In this document: one piece after another, positions 25,905 to 36,557 of the stretch
Layout: each line of letters starts with the position of its first letter
Position numbering within the stretch: the stretch's first letter is position 1
Source: Maricaulis sp.
GTDB lineage: Bacteria; Pseudomonadota; Alphaproteobacteria; Caulobacterales; Maricaulaceae
Reading direction: 5' to 3'
Length of the DNA stretch: 64,000 nucleotides
Assembly: GCF_030149425.1 (NCBI RefSeq)
Contig: NZ_JASBRQ010000010.1
Coordinates: 1-64,000, forward strand
Notes under the pieces: generated by a model
Seen by the model: only the letters and a program-made list of their open reading frames with translations
What the model was told of the DNA's origin: nothing
The model's database searches: none
Translations under genes and position numbers: made by a program

Positions 25905-27338
25905 ATGTCCCGTAGACTAAATGGGGACATTATTTTGACTTTCACCTTGCTCAGCGCGGCCATGATCAGTGCCGCACTAAACCAGCCTGCCGAACGGCCA
26001 GTGCTGGAGTCTGGCGTCGGCACCATTGCCGTGTATCAGAACGGCGATCTGTTGACCGATGGCTGGCGCCTCGTGGCCGAACTCGACCCGGATATTCTCG
26101 ACGCCAGTATTGAAGACGGCGATGGCGATGAAGTCTGCTTTGTTTCCGATATCGACCGTTTCTGTGCTGCGATCGATGCTGGCGATACGGTCGACTTCAC
26201 CGTGCGTTATAATGGCCAAGACCATAATCAGCGAATTACGGCGCATTACTTCGTGCCCGCGGCGCGCTTCGATGCTGCTTATCAGGCCGAGCATGGTGGC
26301 GAGATCGACATCACTATTCCGGCGGCCTACGAACTGGTCAATATCGCCCTGGCTCTGACGGAAAGCCTGCACGACCGGCCCGGTATCGTGGTGCGCGATA
26401 CGCCGTACTACGAGCGGGTGCAGGCGCATTTTGCTGACGTCCGCGATCATGAATTCGTCCAGGCGCTCGACCAGCTGCTCTCTGCCGGCTGGAGCCAATA
26501 TCACAATCTCAAAATGAACGGCTTCGCTTTCGAGATCGGCGATGATGGCGAGCTTCGCCGCAGCGCGGTCTATGACCGTACGGGTTTCGCCGGTAGCCGG
26601 AATAATGCGTTGATGCCGTATTTTGAGGAGATGCGCGCCTTCGCCCGCGACAGCCGTTTTCTCGACTTCTACCGGTCGGAACGCGATTTCTACGCCAGCC
26701 AGGTCGACTTCCTGACCCGCCAGGCCGATGCCCCGGCCATGTGGCAATGGCTCTCCGACCAGTTTCCCGATGTCGCCGCCTATGACGGGGTGCGGGTCGT
26801 GTTTTCACCTCTGGTTGGCAACAACCAATCGGTGACGTGGCTGCAAAGCAACGGGTATCGAGAGCTGCAGCCGCACGTGAACTTTCCCTATCGTTCCATC
26901 GCCGGGCTGGACAGTGAGGCCGATGCGCTCTGGCGCGGCCTGATCCTCTTCACTGAGTTCAATCACGGTTTTATCAACCCGGAAGGCGAGCGTTATGCCG
27001 CGCGGATCAACACAATCCTGCATGATCGCGCGTTCTGGGCCGATGACAGCCGCTCAGCGACCTCCTATGGCAGCCCGCTTGCGGTCTTCCTCGAATATTT
27101 GAACTGGGCCCTGCCGGCGCTGTACTATCTCGACCATGTTGAGAGCGAAGCGGAACGCCAGCTGATGTTCGATACACTGGATGCAATCATGGAGCGCCGC
27201 GGCTTTCCGCAATATGGCGCTCTGCGGCCGGTTCTGATCGAGCTCTATGAAGCCCGCGCTGACCGCGAGACTGTGGCTGATCTCTATCCTGCGATTATCG
27301 ACTGGTTTGAAACCCATTACGCCGAGGCGCAGCGCTAG
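25905..27338 (+). CDS. Secreted DUF4932-like protein, possible metallopeptidase
   Basis: 477 residues from the ATG at 25905; a TTG at 25935 is an alternative. The N-terminus is a signal-peptide-like hydrophobic stretch (ILTFTLLSAAMISAALNQ). The C-terminal two thirds look like the DUF4932 family: GVRVVFSPLVGNNQSVTWL, then TEFNHGFINPEG, then a helical bundle with YLDHVESEAERQLMF. The ExxH-like EFNH could be part of a metal site, but it is not a full HExxH. The family name is from memory of the pattern, and the function is unproven. Confidence 0.65.
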   Translation: MSRRLNGDIILTFTLLSAAMISAALNQPAERPVLESGVGTIAVYQNGDLLTDGWRLVAELDPDILDASIEDGDGDEVCFVSDIDRFCAAIDAGDTVDFTVRYNGQDHNQRITAHYFVPAARFDAAYQAEHGGEIDITIPAAYELVNIALALTESLHDRPGIVVRDTPYYERVQAHFADVRDHEFVQALDQLLSAGWSQYHNLKMNGFAFEIGDDGELRRSAVYDRTGFAGSRNNALMPYFEEMRAFARDSRFLDFYRSERDFYASQVDFLTRQADAPAMWQWLSDQFPDVAAYDGVRVVFSPLVGNNQSVTWLQSNGYRELQPHVNFPYRSIAGLDSEADALWRGLILFTEFNHGFINPEGERYAARINTILHDRAFWADDSRSATSYGSPLAVFLEYLNWALPALYYLDHVESEAERQLMFDTLDAIMERRGFPQYGALRPVLIELYEARADRETVADLYPAIIDWFETHYAEAQR

Positions 27339-27375
27339 GCTTGGTGTTTGCCGCGAGCCCGCCTAGACATGCGCC

Positions 27376-28570
27376 ATGTCTGCGGGCTCGTACATCGCCA
27401 TAATCGGGGCCGGACCGGCCGGTCTGATCGCTGCTGAATACCTTGCCAGTCAGGGCTATGCCGTTCACGTGTTCGAGCGCATGCCGACGCCGGGGCGCAA
27501 ATTCCTCATGGCCGGGCGCGGCGGCCTCAATCTGACCCATTCCGAAGCGCGAGCGCGCTTTGACGGGCGATATCGCGAGGCTGCGGGGTGGTTGCAGCCC
27601 TATCTCGATGCCTTTACGCCGGCTGACCTGCGGGCCTGGGCGGACGGGCTGGAGGCGGAAACTTTCATCGGGTCCAGCGGCCGGGTCTTTCCCAAGGCGA
27701 TGAAGGCATCACCGCTCCTGCGCGCCTGGCGAGCCCGCCTTGAGGGGCTGGGCGTGGCGTTTCACCTGCGTCATCGCTGGATGGGCTGGGACGGTGGTGC
27801 GCTGATATTCGAGTCCGGGGCGGGCGCGGTCCTTCGTGTTGAGCCCAGCGCGACCCTGCTGGCACTTGGCGGGGCCAGCTGGCCCCGGCTCGGCTCCGAT
27901 GCGGCCTGGGTCCCCTGGTTGCAGGATGCGGGCGTGGATATCGCCACCTTCCAGGCCTCCAATTGCGGCGTTGAGATCGCCTGGAGCGAGCATCTCCGGA
28001 CCCGGTTTGCCGGTATTCCGCTGAAAACGATCGGGCTTCGTCTGGGCGATGAGACGGTAAAGGGCGAGGCCATGATTGCCGACTATGGCCTGGAGGGCGG
28101 GGCGGTCTATGCCCTGTCTGCGCCCACGCGCGCGGCGCTGGAAGACGGCGAGGCAGAATTGCAGCTCGACCTGCGGCCCAACCAGAGTGTCGAGCAATTG
28201 GCGGCCAGGCTGAGCCGGGCCCGCGCCGGTCAGTCGCTGCCCAATCTGTTGAAGAAAACCCTCAAACTGTCCCCGCAGGCCGCCGCCCTGGTGTTTGAAA
28301 GCGGCGATGTCCCCCGTGAGCCGGAGGCATTGGCGCGCCGCATCAAGGCCATCGCGCTGAATGTGAGGGCCCAGCGTGGTCTCGACCGGGCGATTTCCTC
28401 ATCCGGCGGTATTCGACGCGACGCGCTCAGCGATGCACTGATGCTCAAGGCCCGGCCCGGCGTGTTCGCCGCCGGTGAAATGCTCGACTGGGATGCCCCG
28501 ACCGGCGGCTATCTCCTGCAGGCGACCTTTGCCACCGGCATGGCCGCCGCGCGCGGGATCGAGACCTGGC

Positions 28571-28590
<20 letters not shown>
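27376..28590 (+). CDS. FAD-dependent oxidoreductase, HI0933/TIGR03862-like
   Basis: A 404-residue flavoprotein. The dinucleotide-binding motif [14 protein letters not shown] lies near residue 11. It is followed by the family signature [18 protein letters not shown] and, near the C-terminus, [18 protein letters not shown]. The HI0933-like family is widespread and its substrate is unknown. It overlaps the end of the convergent dapD gene by 20 bases. Confidence 0.9.
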
Positions 28591-29391
<801 letters not shown>

Positions 29392-29395
<4 letters not shown>

Positions 29396-30102
29396 GCTTT
29401 TGGCTCTTTGGTCTCAGCCGTTTCGATATCGCCCAGGAAAGTTCTCAGGCATTCCACGGCATAGTGGACATGGTCGGGATGAACGCCCGGCGGGACGCTG
29501 TCGTGATTGTGTTCGCCGTCTTTGGCCTGAATGAGCACGGTGGTAAAGCCCATCTCGTGTGCCGTTTTCAGATTGCGCACACTGTCCTCGAACATCACGC
29601 TCTGTTTGACCGGCAGGTTGAAGCGTTCGGCGAAGCGGTCAAAGCCGGCCCGCTGCGGCTTGGGCGTGAAGCCCGAAGCGGCGACGTCGAAAATGTCTTC
29701 GAACAGGTGAGCCAGCCCCAGGCGGCCGAGAATGTTCTCGGCATGGCCGACCGAGCCATTGGTGTAGACGAGGCGGCGGCCGGGCAGGGCGGCAATGCGT
29801 TCGGCGAGCAGCGGATCGGGATCGATGACGCTGGCGTCGACATCGTGCACGAAGTCGAGGAAGTCGTGCATGTCGACGCTATGGTTTTCCATCAGCCCGT
29901 TCAGCGTCGTGCCGTAATCATGCCAGTAGGTTTTCTGGACCTCGCGCGCCTTGTCGTGCGGCAGGTCGAGCAATTTCATGACGTATTGCGTCATGCGCTT
30001 GTCGATCTGGACCATGATGGCCGCGTCGGAGGGGTAGAGCGTGTGATCGAGATCGAAGACCCAATGATCGATATGGGTCAGGTCGGGGCGTTGAGAGCTC
30101 AA
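29392..30102 (-). CDS. HAD-family pyrimidine 5'-nucleotidase-like hydrolase
   Basis: A 236-residue HAD phosphatase. Motif I is FDLDHTLYP with the nucleophile Asp17 and general acid Asp19. [13 protein letters not shown] is motif II, and [19 protein letters not shown] carries motif III/IV. It matches the SDT1/pyrimidine 5'-nucleotidase subgroup commonly found beside dapD in alphaproteobacteria. It overlaps by 4 bases both with dapD downstream and with the DUF1036 gene upstream, so all are one operon. Confidence 0.9.
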
Positions 30103-31124
30103 GGCGGAGTATCCTGGAAATCGCTGTCCTGGATATCAATACGCACGCCGCCATCAACCGGATCGGGGACCGGGCGGAAAAGCGCTTCGCCATAGCCGCG
30201 CTCGGCACAGGCCTCCTGGCCCTCGGCGACGAAACGCGCCGGCGCAATGCAGAACGCCTCCTCGCCATCGCGCATATAGCGCCGGCCGGCGGTGGAGATC
30301 TGTTCGGCATAGATATAGGCGTTGGCGGTCTCCAGATTGGCCGCCAGCGTGCGGGCGCATTCGCTGGAGAAGAGCCGCCACCAACCGCGTGACTCCCAGT
30401 CACCATTGGTGCGGTGAGCGATGGCGATGGTGACGTCACGCAAAGAGCGATTGCACACGGTGATGCCGCTGGTCGCATTGCGGGCCAGGGCCGCCGATTC
30501 CAATGCATCAATCAGTTCGGCCTGGGAAGGGCGGGCGCTGAGCCCGGCATCCTCGAGGAAATCGGAAATGGCGCGTCGTGTGCCACGCCCTTCAAACCCG
30601 TCCACGGAGGAAATCGAATAGCCCGAGCTTTCCAGTAAGCGCTGAATACCCGCCGTGTCGGCAAAGGGCGCGCTCTGGCGGCGGCGGCCGGTTTCCGGCG
30701 GCAACTCATACCGGTCCGGTTCGACCAGCACCGTGCGTTCGCGGTCTGCGCCCTCGCGCATGATGAACTCCCGCGTCGCCAAGCCGAAGGCCGAGCACAC
30801 CGTGTTGGCGACGACATCGAAATCCGCATCATCGGCGCAGAGCGGCACCGATCCGCGCCATTCGCGTACTCCGCCGAGATAGGCTTCGGACGTCTTGGCG
30901 TAGTAGAAAACAGGCAGCTCGCTGTCGAAATCGATCTGCGCCGGGGTTTCGGTGCACTCGCCGGGGCGGATACGCTGCCAGCCCTGGATGGCGACTCCCT
31001 CATCCGTAGTCCAGCCAGTCGCCAGGCGGATGACATAGCTGGTGGAGTTGCACAGCTCCGCCGCCTGGGACGGGGCGGAGAGCGGGGTCATCAGGGCAAG
31101 CAATAGAACAAGACGGATCCACAT
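30099..31124 (-). CDS. Secreted protein with two DUF1036 domains
   Basis: 341 residues from the ATG at 31124, which yields a signal peptide (LVLLLALMTPLSAPSQA). Two DUF1036-like domains are visible (about 22-105, ELCNSTSYVIRLATGW; and about 225-330, TVCNRSLRDVTIAIAH), both rich in paired cysteines. Between them is a short peptidoglycan-binding-like helical repeat (IQRLLESSGYSISSVDGFEG). It is probably periplasmic and cell-wall associated, function unknown. It sits between engB and the HAD gene, overlapping the latter by 4 bases. Its start precedes the engB stop by about 20 bases in the other direction. Confidence 0.8.
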   Translation of the reverse strand: MWIRLVLLLALMTPLSAPSQAAELCNSTSYVIRLATGWTTDEGVAIQGWQRIRPGECTETPAQIDFDSELPVFYYAKTSEAYLGGVREWRGSVPLCADDADFDVVANTVCSAFGLATREFIMREGADRERTVLVEPDRYELPPETGRRRQSAPFADTAGIQRLLESSGYSISSVDGFEGRGTRRAISDFLEDAGLSARPSQAELIDALESAALARNATSGITVCNRSLRDVTIAIAHRTNGDWESRGWWRLFSSECARTLAANLETANAYIYAEQISTAGRRYMRDGEEAFCIAPARFVAEGQEACAERGYGEALFRPVPDPVDGGVRIDIQDSDFQDTPP

Positions 31125-31143
31125 GGGATTTGTCTTGGCGCCA

Positions 31144-31785
31144 TCAGCCCAGTTTGGCAAGGGCGGCGATCTCTGCGCGCAGCTCATCGACGCCGTCACG
31201 CTTGGCCGAGGAGGTACTCAGCACGCGCGGAAACGCAGCGGGACGCTTGATGACGGCAGCAGCGGTTTCCTCGGTGATACGCTTGACCGCTGGCGGTTTG
31301 ATCTTGTCGGTCTTGGTCAGAACGATCTGGTAGCTGACCGCGCTCTCATCAAAGACATCCATAATGCTTTCATCGACTTTCTTCAGGCCATGACGGCTGT
31401 CGATGAGCAGGTAGACGCGCTTCAGATTGACCCGGCCGCGCAGGAAGGCCCGGGTCAGGCGGGTCCATTTCTCGACCACATCCTTGGGCGCCTTGGCATA
31501 GCCATAGCCCGGCAGGTCGACAATTCGGAGCTCGCTGTCTTCGATGTCGAAGAAATTCAGCTCACGGGTCCGGCCCGGCTCGCCGGAGGCCCGGGCGAGC
31601 CCCTTCTGGTTGGTCAGGGCATTGATCAGCGAGGACTTGCCGACATTGGAACGGCCGGCAAAGGCGATCTCGATCCGGTCCGGCGGCGGCAGTCGTTCAA
31701 GATCCACCGCACCCATAAGGAAATTGACCGGGCGCCCAAAGAGTTTGCGCCCGGCCGTGAGATCCAGATCGTCGTTCGAGCTCAG
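31144..31785 (-). CDS. engB: Ribosome-biogenesis GTPase EngB (YihA)
   Basis: A GTPase needed for 50S subunit assembly. G1 is GRSNVGKSS, the switch region [13 protein letters not shown]3 [11 protein letters not shown] and G4 TKTDK. The first ATG (31716) begins only 17 residues before the P-loop. However, the same frame upstream reads LFGRPVNFL, which fits the conserved EngB N-terminus. No ATG, GTG or TTG lies between there and the yidC stop. A CTG at 31785 overlaps that stop (CTGA), so I place the start there (213 aa); if not, use 31716 (190 aa). Confidence 0.9.
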   Translation of the reverse strand: MSSNDDLDLTAGRKLFGRPVNFLMGAVDLERLPPPDRIEIAFAGRSNVGKSSLINALTNQKGLARASGEPGRTRELNFFDIEDSELRIVDLPGYGYAKAPKDVVEKWTRLTRAFLRGRVNLKRVYLLIDSRHGLKKVDESIMDVFDESAVSYQIVLTKTDKIKPPAVKRITEETAAAVIKRPAAFPRVLSTSSAKRDGVDELRAEIAALAKLG

Positions 31786-33577
31786 CTTTCGCTCCCGGAC
31801 GCCTTGTTGCGCAGGCGCGCGATCAGCTTGTCGAGCTGGGTCTCGTTACCGTGGCGGCGCATGATCACATACTGCTGGATCACCGTAAGGAAGTTGTTCC
31901 ACGCCCAGTAGATCACCAGACCGGCGGCGAAGCCGGCGAGGACGAAGGTGAAAACGATCGGCAGGAAAGCGAAGATACGGGCCTGCACCGGGTCCGGCGG
32001 CGGCGGGTTGAGCGCCTGCTGCGCGGCCATGGTGATGCCCATGATGATCGGCCAGGCGCCAAGGCCCAGAATGCCGCCGATCAGGAACATGCCCGACGGG
32101 TCAAACGGCAACAGGCCGAACAAGTTCCACATATTGGTCGGGTCTGGTGCCGACATGTCGGAAATCCAGCCAAAGAAGGGCGCGTGCGCAGCTCCAGCGC
32201 ATTTACCAGGGTCTGGAACAGGGCGAAGAAGATCGGGATCTGTGGCAGGATAGGCAGACAGCCGGCCAGCGGATTGATCTTCTCGCGACGATACAATTCC
32301 ATCATCGCCTGCTGTTGCTTCTGGGTATCCGAGGCATAGCGCTCACGGATCTCCTGCATTTTCGGCTGCACGATTTTCATCCGCGCCAGCGAGGCATAGG
32401 AGCGGTTGGCCAGCGGGAACATCAAAACCTTGATGAGCAGCGTCAGGGCGAGAATGGCCAGGCCGACATCGCCGAGAACGTTTTCCAGAAGGGTGAGCAG
32501 CCACACGAACGGGCGCACCAGGAACCAGAGCCAGCCCCAGTTATAGGCCATGTCGAATTTCTCGACGCCGATCTCGTTCTGCACATAGGCGAGGACATCG
32601 AGTTCCTTGGCGCCGGCAAAGATATAGGTCGTCGAGGTCAGGCTGGCGCCCGGGGCCAGCACTTCTGCGCGTTCCACATAGGAGCTTTCGAAGGCATCGA
32701 TATCGCCGCGCTCGATGGTGCGGAAACGGGCCGTGAAAGCGGTGTCCAGCTCAGGAATGGCAGCCGCCATCCAGTAACGGGTCGTGATGCCGACCCAGCC
32801 GCCGGTGCCGTTCTCTTCCGCGCTGGCACCGTCTTCCAGGGCGCCGAATTTCTCGCGCGTCATGACGCCGTCGACGACGGCGATCGCACCTTCAAATGCG
32901 GCCATATTGTTCGCCAGGTCGTCCGGCAGGCCCTCATGGCGCACCAGGCCATAGCGCTGCAATTCGGCTTCGCTGGACGTGGTGTTGGTGACGCGGTCGG
33001 TCAGGGTGAAGAGATAATTGTCATTGATCTCGATGGTGCGCTCGAAGCTGAGACCGCTCTCGCTCTCATAGCCGAGCACGACCGGCGTTTCCGGCGTCAG
33101 ACGGTCACCGGACAACAGGGTCCATCGCGTCGAACCGCCCGGCAGGTCATTCATGCCCGGCGTTGCCGATTGCCATCCGTCGCGGGCGTAGAAAACATGG
33201 TCTGTCCCGATCGGGTTGAGCAGGGCGATCATCTCGTCCGAGCCGACCTCGGTGAAGTGACGGCGCAGGCGTAGATCATCCAGGCGCGCGCCATCCAGCG
33301 ACAGCGTGCCCTCAACGCTCGGCGCGTCGATTTCGATGCGCGGGGCGGTGGCAAGCGCGTCCGGGCGATCCAGCGTCGTGCCAACGCCGGAGCTGGTTGC
33401 CGTCTCCGCCGGCAGATCCGGGTCCATGGCCTGCTGGGCCAGCTCGGCAGCCTCAATCGCTGCCTGTTCTTCCCGGCGTTCCTGTGCGGCCGGCTCGAAC
33501 ACGAAAATCGTGAAGCCGAGCCAGATCACCAGCATCAGGCCCATGGCCAGGAATAAATTACGGTTTTCTTCGCCCAT
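31782..33577 (-). CDS. yidC: Membrane protein insertase YidC, frameshifted in this sequence
   Basis: YidC inserts and folds inner-membrane proteins. The frame from 33577 gives the N-terminal helix, the periplasmic domain and the conserved membrane core as far as [17 protein letters not shown]. It then breaks into nonsense ([12 protein letters not shown]). The rest of YidC ([35 protein letters not shown]) continues in another frame to 31782. Inserting one C into the coding-strand CTGCGC-ACGCG, at + strand about 32186-32190, restores LRHAPFFGW. YidC is essential, so a sequencing error is the simplest reading; the alternative is a real mutation with a second copy elsewhere. Confidence 0.93.
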
Positions 33578-33590
33578 AACGGCAGGCCCC

Positions 33591-33968
33591 TCAGGCTTTC
33601 TTCTCAGCGCGGTCCCCCGGCTCGCCAGGCTTCAAACTGACGAGAGCGGACTCAACATCCTTCATAAGCTTCGGCCACTCCCGGTCGGGCGTGGCCGCGC
33701 GTGCGATGAATACATAGTCAAAGCCCGGCTCTCCGTGGAGGGGGAGTAGCAGCCGCGCTGTCTCCCTCAGCCGGCGCTTGGCGCGATTGCGCAGCACCGC
33801 ATTGCCGACCTTCTTACTGGCAGTGAAGCCGATAGAGCAATGGGGATTGCCGTCGCGGCGGCGGGCCTGGATGACCACACCACGTTGAACCGCTTTGCGG
33901 CCCTTGGCGACGTAAAGGAATTCGCGCCGCTTTTTCAGTCGCCTGACGGCGATCGGCGGCGCGATCAT
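33591..33968 (-). CDS. rnpA: Ribonuclease P protein component
   Basis: A 125-residue protein cofactor of RNase P, which matures tRNA 5' ends. The RNA-binding signature is KVGNAVLRNRAKRRLRE. It sits directly between rpmH and yidC. The gap to yidC is only 13 bases, so there is no yidD, which often lies between them. Confidence 0.95.
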   Translation of the reverse strand: MIAPPIAVRRLKKRREFLYVAKGRKAVQRGVVIQARRRDGNPHCSIGFTASKKVGNAVLRNRAKRRLRETARLLLPLHGEPGFDYVFIARAATPDREWPKLMKDVESALVSLKPGEPGDRAEKKA

Positions 33969-33973
33969 AGTCC

Positions 33974-34108
33974 TTAGGCGGACAGGCGCTTGCGACCTTT
34001 AGCCCGGCGGCGAGCCAGAATCTGGCGGCCGGACTTGGTGGCCATGCGCGCGCGGAAACCGTGCCGACGCTTGCGGACGAGCTTGGACGGTTGGAATGTG
34101 CGTTTCAC
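33974..34108 (-). CDS. rpmH: 50S ribosomal protein L34
   Basis: Only 44 residues. It reads [17 protein letters not shown] at the start, then [15 protein letters not shown], and ends GRKRLSA, a complete L34. The start codon is GTG (complement of CAC at 34106-34108). It is 5 bases upstream of rnpA, the normal rpmH-rnpA order. dnaA is not adjacent. Confidence 0.95.
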   Translation of the reverse strand: MKRTFQPSKLVRKRRHGFRARMATKSGRQILARRRAKGRKRLSA

Positions 34109-34226
34109 GGTGGCGCTCCATCGCGTAGAAATAAAGAGCGGCGGTCATTACGCGGCAGCCGGGCTCACGTCAAGTCTGGACGCGGCAATTATCACATGCG
34201 ATGCCGGGTTTCGTCGCAGTTGGGCG

Positions 34227-34970
34227 ATGGGCCGCCGGACAAAGCGCATGGTGTGGGCAAGATTTCAAGCATTTCTGGCGCAGCATTGGCGCCAGGTTTT
34301 CATGCTCGTCCTGATCGTCGCCGTGCTGTCGGCGGCGTTGATGGCGGGGCTGACGCCGCAAGGTCTGGCTGAGCTGCTGCGCGAGAATCGACAGAGCTGG
34401 GCCGGCTGGATTGCCGAACATCCTTTACAGGCGGCTCTGGCCTATACGCTGTTCTATGTCCTCGCCGTCACCATCTCGCTGCCCGGTGCGCTCTGGTTCA
34501 CCATTGGTGCGGGGTATTTGCTCGGCGCGGTCTGGGCCATACCCGTGTCATTGATCGGGGTGACGGTGGGGGCGACCAATATCTTCCTCATTGCCCGCTA
34601 TGTCGCGGGTGAGCGCTTTCATCATCGGTTTGACGGGCGGGTCGCGAAGTTTGCGGCCGGATTCCGGCGCAATGATTTCACCTATTTGATCTTCCTGCGC
34701 ATGATCCCGGTGCCGTTCTTTCTGGTCAATGTCGCCGCCGCCCTGCTTGGGGCCCGTTTGCGGCAATATGCGCTGGGTACGTTAATCGGAACGGTGCCGG
34801 CGACCTTGCTCTACATCAATCTCGGCGCCGGCCTTGGCGAATTGCTCGATGCGGGCGCGATGCCGGGCTGGTCGGACCTGCAGCGCCCCTCCTTCCTCAT
34901 CGTGCTGGCAATGTCGGTCCTGCTGGCATTCGTGCCGCTTTTGCACCGGCATTGGCGCGAGAAGAGCTAA
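34227..34970 (+). CDS. TVP38/TMEM64 (VTT/DedA-like) membrane protein
   Basis: About 247 residues from the ATG at 34227, or 240 from 34248. The frame is open back to 33990, but that part runs antisense through rpmH and is rejected. Five or six hydrophobic segments carry the VTT-domain signature: LPGALWFTIGAGYLLG, then FRRNDFTYLIFLRMIPVPFF and a second GTLIGTVPATLLYI. The family is linked to lipid scrambling or small-molecule flux, but the substrate is unknown. It is divergent from rpmH. Confidence 0.85.
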   Translation: MGRRTKRMVWARFQAFLAQHWRQVFMLVLIVAVLSAALMAGLTPQGLAELLRENRQSWAGWIAEHPLQAALAYTLFYVLAVTISLPGALWFTIGAGYLLGAVWAIPVSLIGVTVGATNIFLIARYVAGERFHHRFDGRVAKFAAGFRRNDFTYLIFLRMIPVPFFLVNVAAALLGARLRQYALGTLIGTVPATLLYINLGAGLGELLDAGAMPGWSDLQRPSFLIVLAMSVLLAFVPLLHRHWREKS

Positions 34971-35017
34971 GACGCCGCCTTGCGGCGGTGTGAGCGCTGG
35001 GTTAAGCGCCAAAGGGT

Positions 35018-36511
35018 ATGAACGCGAACCCGTCTTCCGACCCTGGCGCTGCTCCCGGCGTCCTGCGCCGCACCGCGCGTGCGTTCACCGGGCTGTTCCG
35101 TGCCTTGTTCGAGAGTCTTCCCGGCCAATTGCTGGTGATTATTGTCGTCATGTCGGCGCTGGGGCTGGTCCTGGTGTATTTCCCGGCGATGGCGTCGCAC
35201 CGCCTCGACTGGATGGAGCGGCAGGTCGAGCTGGCCTATCGTGCCTCTCTGGCTGCGGATGTCGCCGAGGACTCCGGCCGCATTGCCGATATGACCGTGG
35301 AGCGATTGCTGGGGGAGCAGATGATCGCGGTCTCCTTTGTCCGCGACGGGCGCAATGAACTTGTTCTCTATCGCGGCCAGGTGCAGGCCAACCAGGTGCA
35401 GACCGATCTGCGCAAGGCCAACTGGATGGATCACCTGTTCGACACTGTCGACACGCTCTGGGCTCCGGATGGACGCATTCTGCGCATTCGCGCCATGCCG
35501 CAGGGCCGCGCGGACGAGACCATCGACCTGATTATCTACGAACGCGAGCTGAAGCGGGCGCTGGGCGCCTATTCGGGACGTTTGCTGGTCTATTTCACCG
35601 GGGTCGCGGTTATCCTCGGCGGGGCGATCTACCTCGCCATGTTCTTCCGCTTCGTGCAGCCCATGCGCCGGCTCGGCGGGGCGATGATGCATTTCCGTGA
35701 CGATCCGGGCGATCCGACCCGGCGCATCGCCCTGTCCGGTAGCCGTAATGAGATCGGCCGGGCAGAGGAGGAACTGGCTCGCATGCAGGGCGAGATCTAT
35801 CAGGCATTGCAGCAGCGTGAGCGCCTGGCGGCTCTCGGCGAAGCGGTCGCCAAGATCAATCACGATCTGCGCAATGTGCTCGCCAGCGCCCAGCTTGTTT
35901 CCGACCGGCTGGCCATGGATAGCGATGAGCGCGTCCGCAAAATGGGTGAGCGCCTGGTCCGGGCCGTCGACCGCGGCGTGCGGCTCTGCCAGGCGACGCT
36001 TGAATATGGCCGGGCCGAGGATATCCCGCCGCAACGGCGTCCGGTACAGATCCGCGACCTGGTCGAGGAGGCTGCCGAGGATGCGCGCCTGTCGGAGGGA
36101 TCCGTGGAGTGGCTCAACGAGGTTGATGCCATGATCGAGATCGAAGCCGACCCCGATCATGCCCACCGCATACTGCTCAATCTGTTCCGGAATGCGATCC
36201 AGGCTATGAGCGCCCAGGCCATGAACGCTACGGGCAGCCCGGCCCGGCTCTCGGCCTCGGCGCAATTACAGCAGGGGCAATTGCATATATGGGTGCGTGA
36301 TAACGGGCCCGGCCTGCCCGACAAGGCTCGCGCCAACCTGTTCAAGGCCTTTACCGGATCGACCCGCAAGGGCGGCACCGGCCTTGGCCTGACCATTGCC
36401 CGGGAGCTCGCCCGCGGTCATGGCGGCGATCTGGTCCTGGTCAAAACCGGCGATGAGGGCACGGTGTTTGGTGTGATCCTGCCGGTCACAGCCGCCGAAG
36501 GCGCGCCTTAG
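35018..36511 (+). CDS. Membrane sensor histidine kinase (orphan)
   Basis: A 497-residue kinase with two membrane helices (about 38-60 and 188-212) enclosing a periplasmic sensor domain. A HAMP-like linker (213-265) follows. The H-box KINHDLRNVLAS places the phospho-accepting His at 282. The ATPase domain has LLNLFRNAIQAM (N-box), VRDNGPGLP (G1) and GGTGLGLTIARELA (G2). No response regulator gene is adjacent, so the partner is unknown. The H-box sequence HDLRNVL is typical of a kinase subgroup in Caulobacterales and Rhizobiales. Confidence 0.9.
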   Translation: MNANPSSDPGAAPGVLRRTARAFTGLFRALFESLPGQLLVIIVVMSALGLVLVYFPAMASHRLDWMERQVELAYRASLAADVAEDSGRIADMTVERLLGEQMIAVSFVRDGRNELVLYRGQVQANQVQTDLRKANWMDHLFDTVDTLWAPDGRILRIRAMPQGRADETIDLIIYERELKRALGAYSGRLLVYFTGVAVILGGAIYLAMFFRFVQPMRRLGGAMMHFRDDPGDPTRRIALSGSRNEIGRAEEELARMQGEIYQALQQRERLAALGEAVAKINHDLRNVLASAQLVSDRLAMDSDERVRKMGERLVRAVDRGVRLCQATLEYGRAEDIPPQRRPVQIRDLVEEAAEDARLSEGSVEWLNEVDAMIEIEADPDHAHRILLNLFRNAIQAMSAQAMNATGSPARLSASAQLQQGQLHIWVRDNGPGLPDKARANLFKAFTGSTRKGGTGLGLTIARELARGHGGDLVLVKTGDEGTVFGVILPVTAAEGAP

Positions 36512-36557
36512 AGGGCGTTTGCGCCCAACGCCACAGGTGTCCGGCAGGCCCGTCGCG

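Noticed and set aside
33990-34226. N-terminal extension of the VTT protein
   Set aside because: It is antisense to rpmH and lacks the family's N-terminus; the real start is 34227 or 34248.
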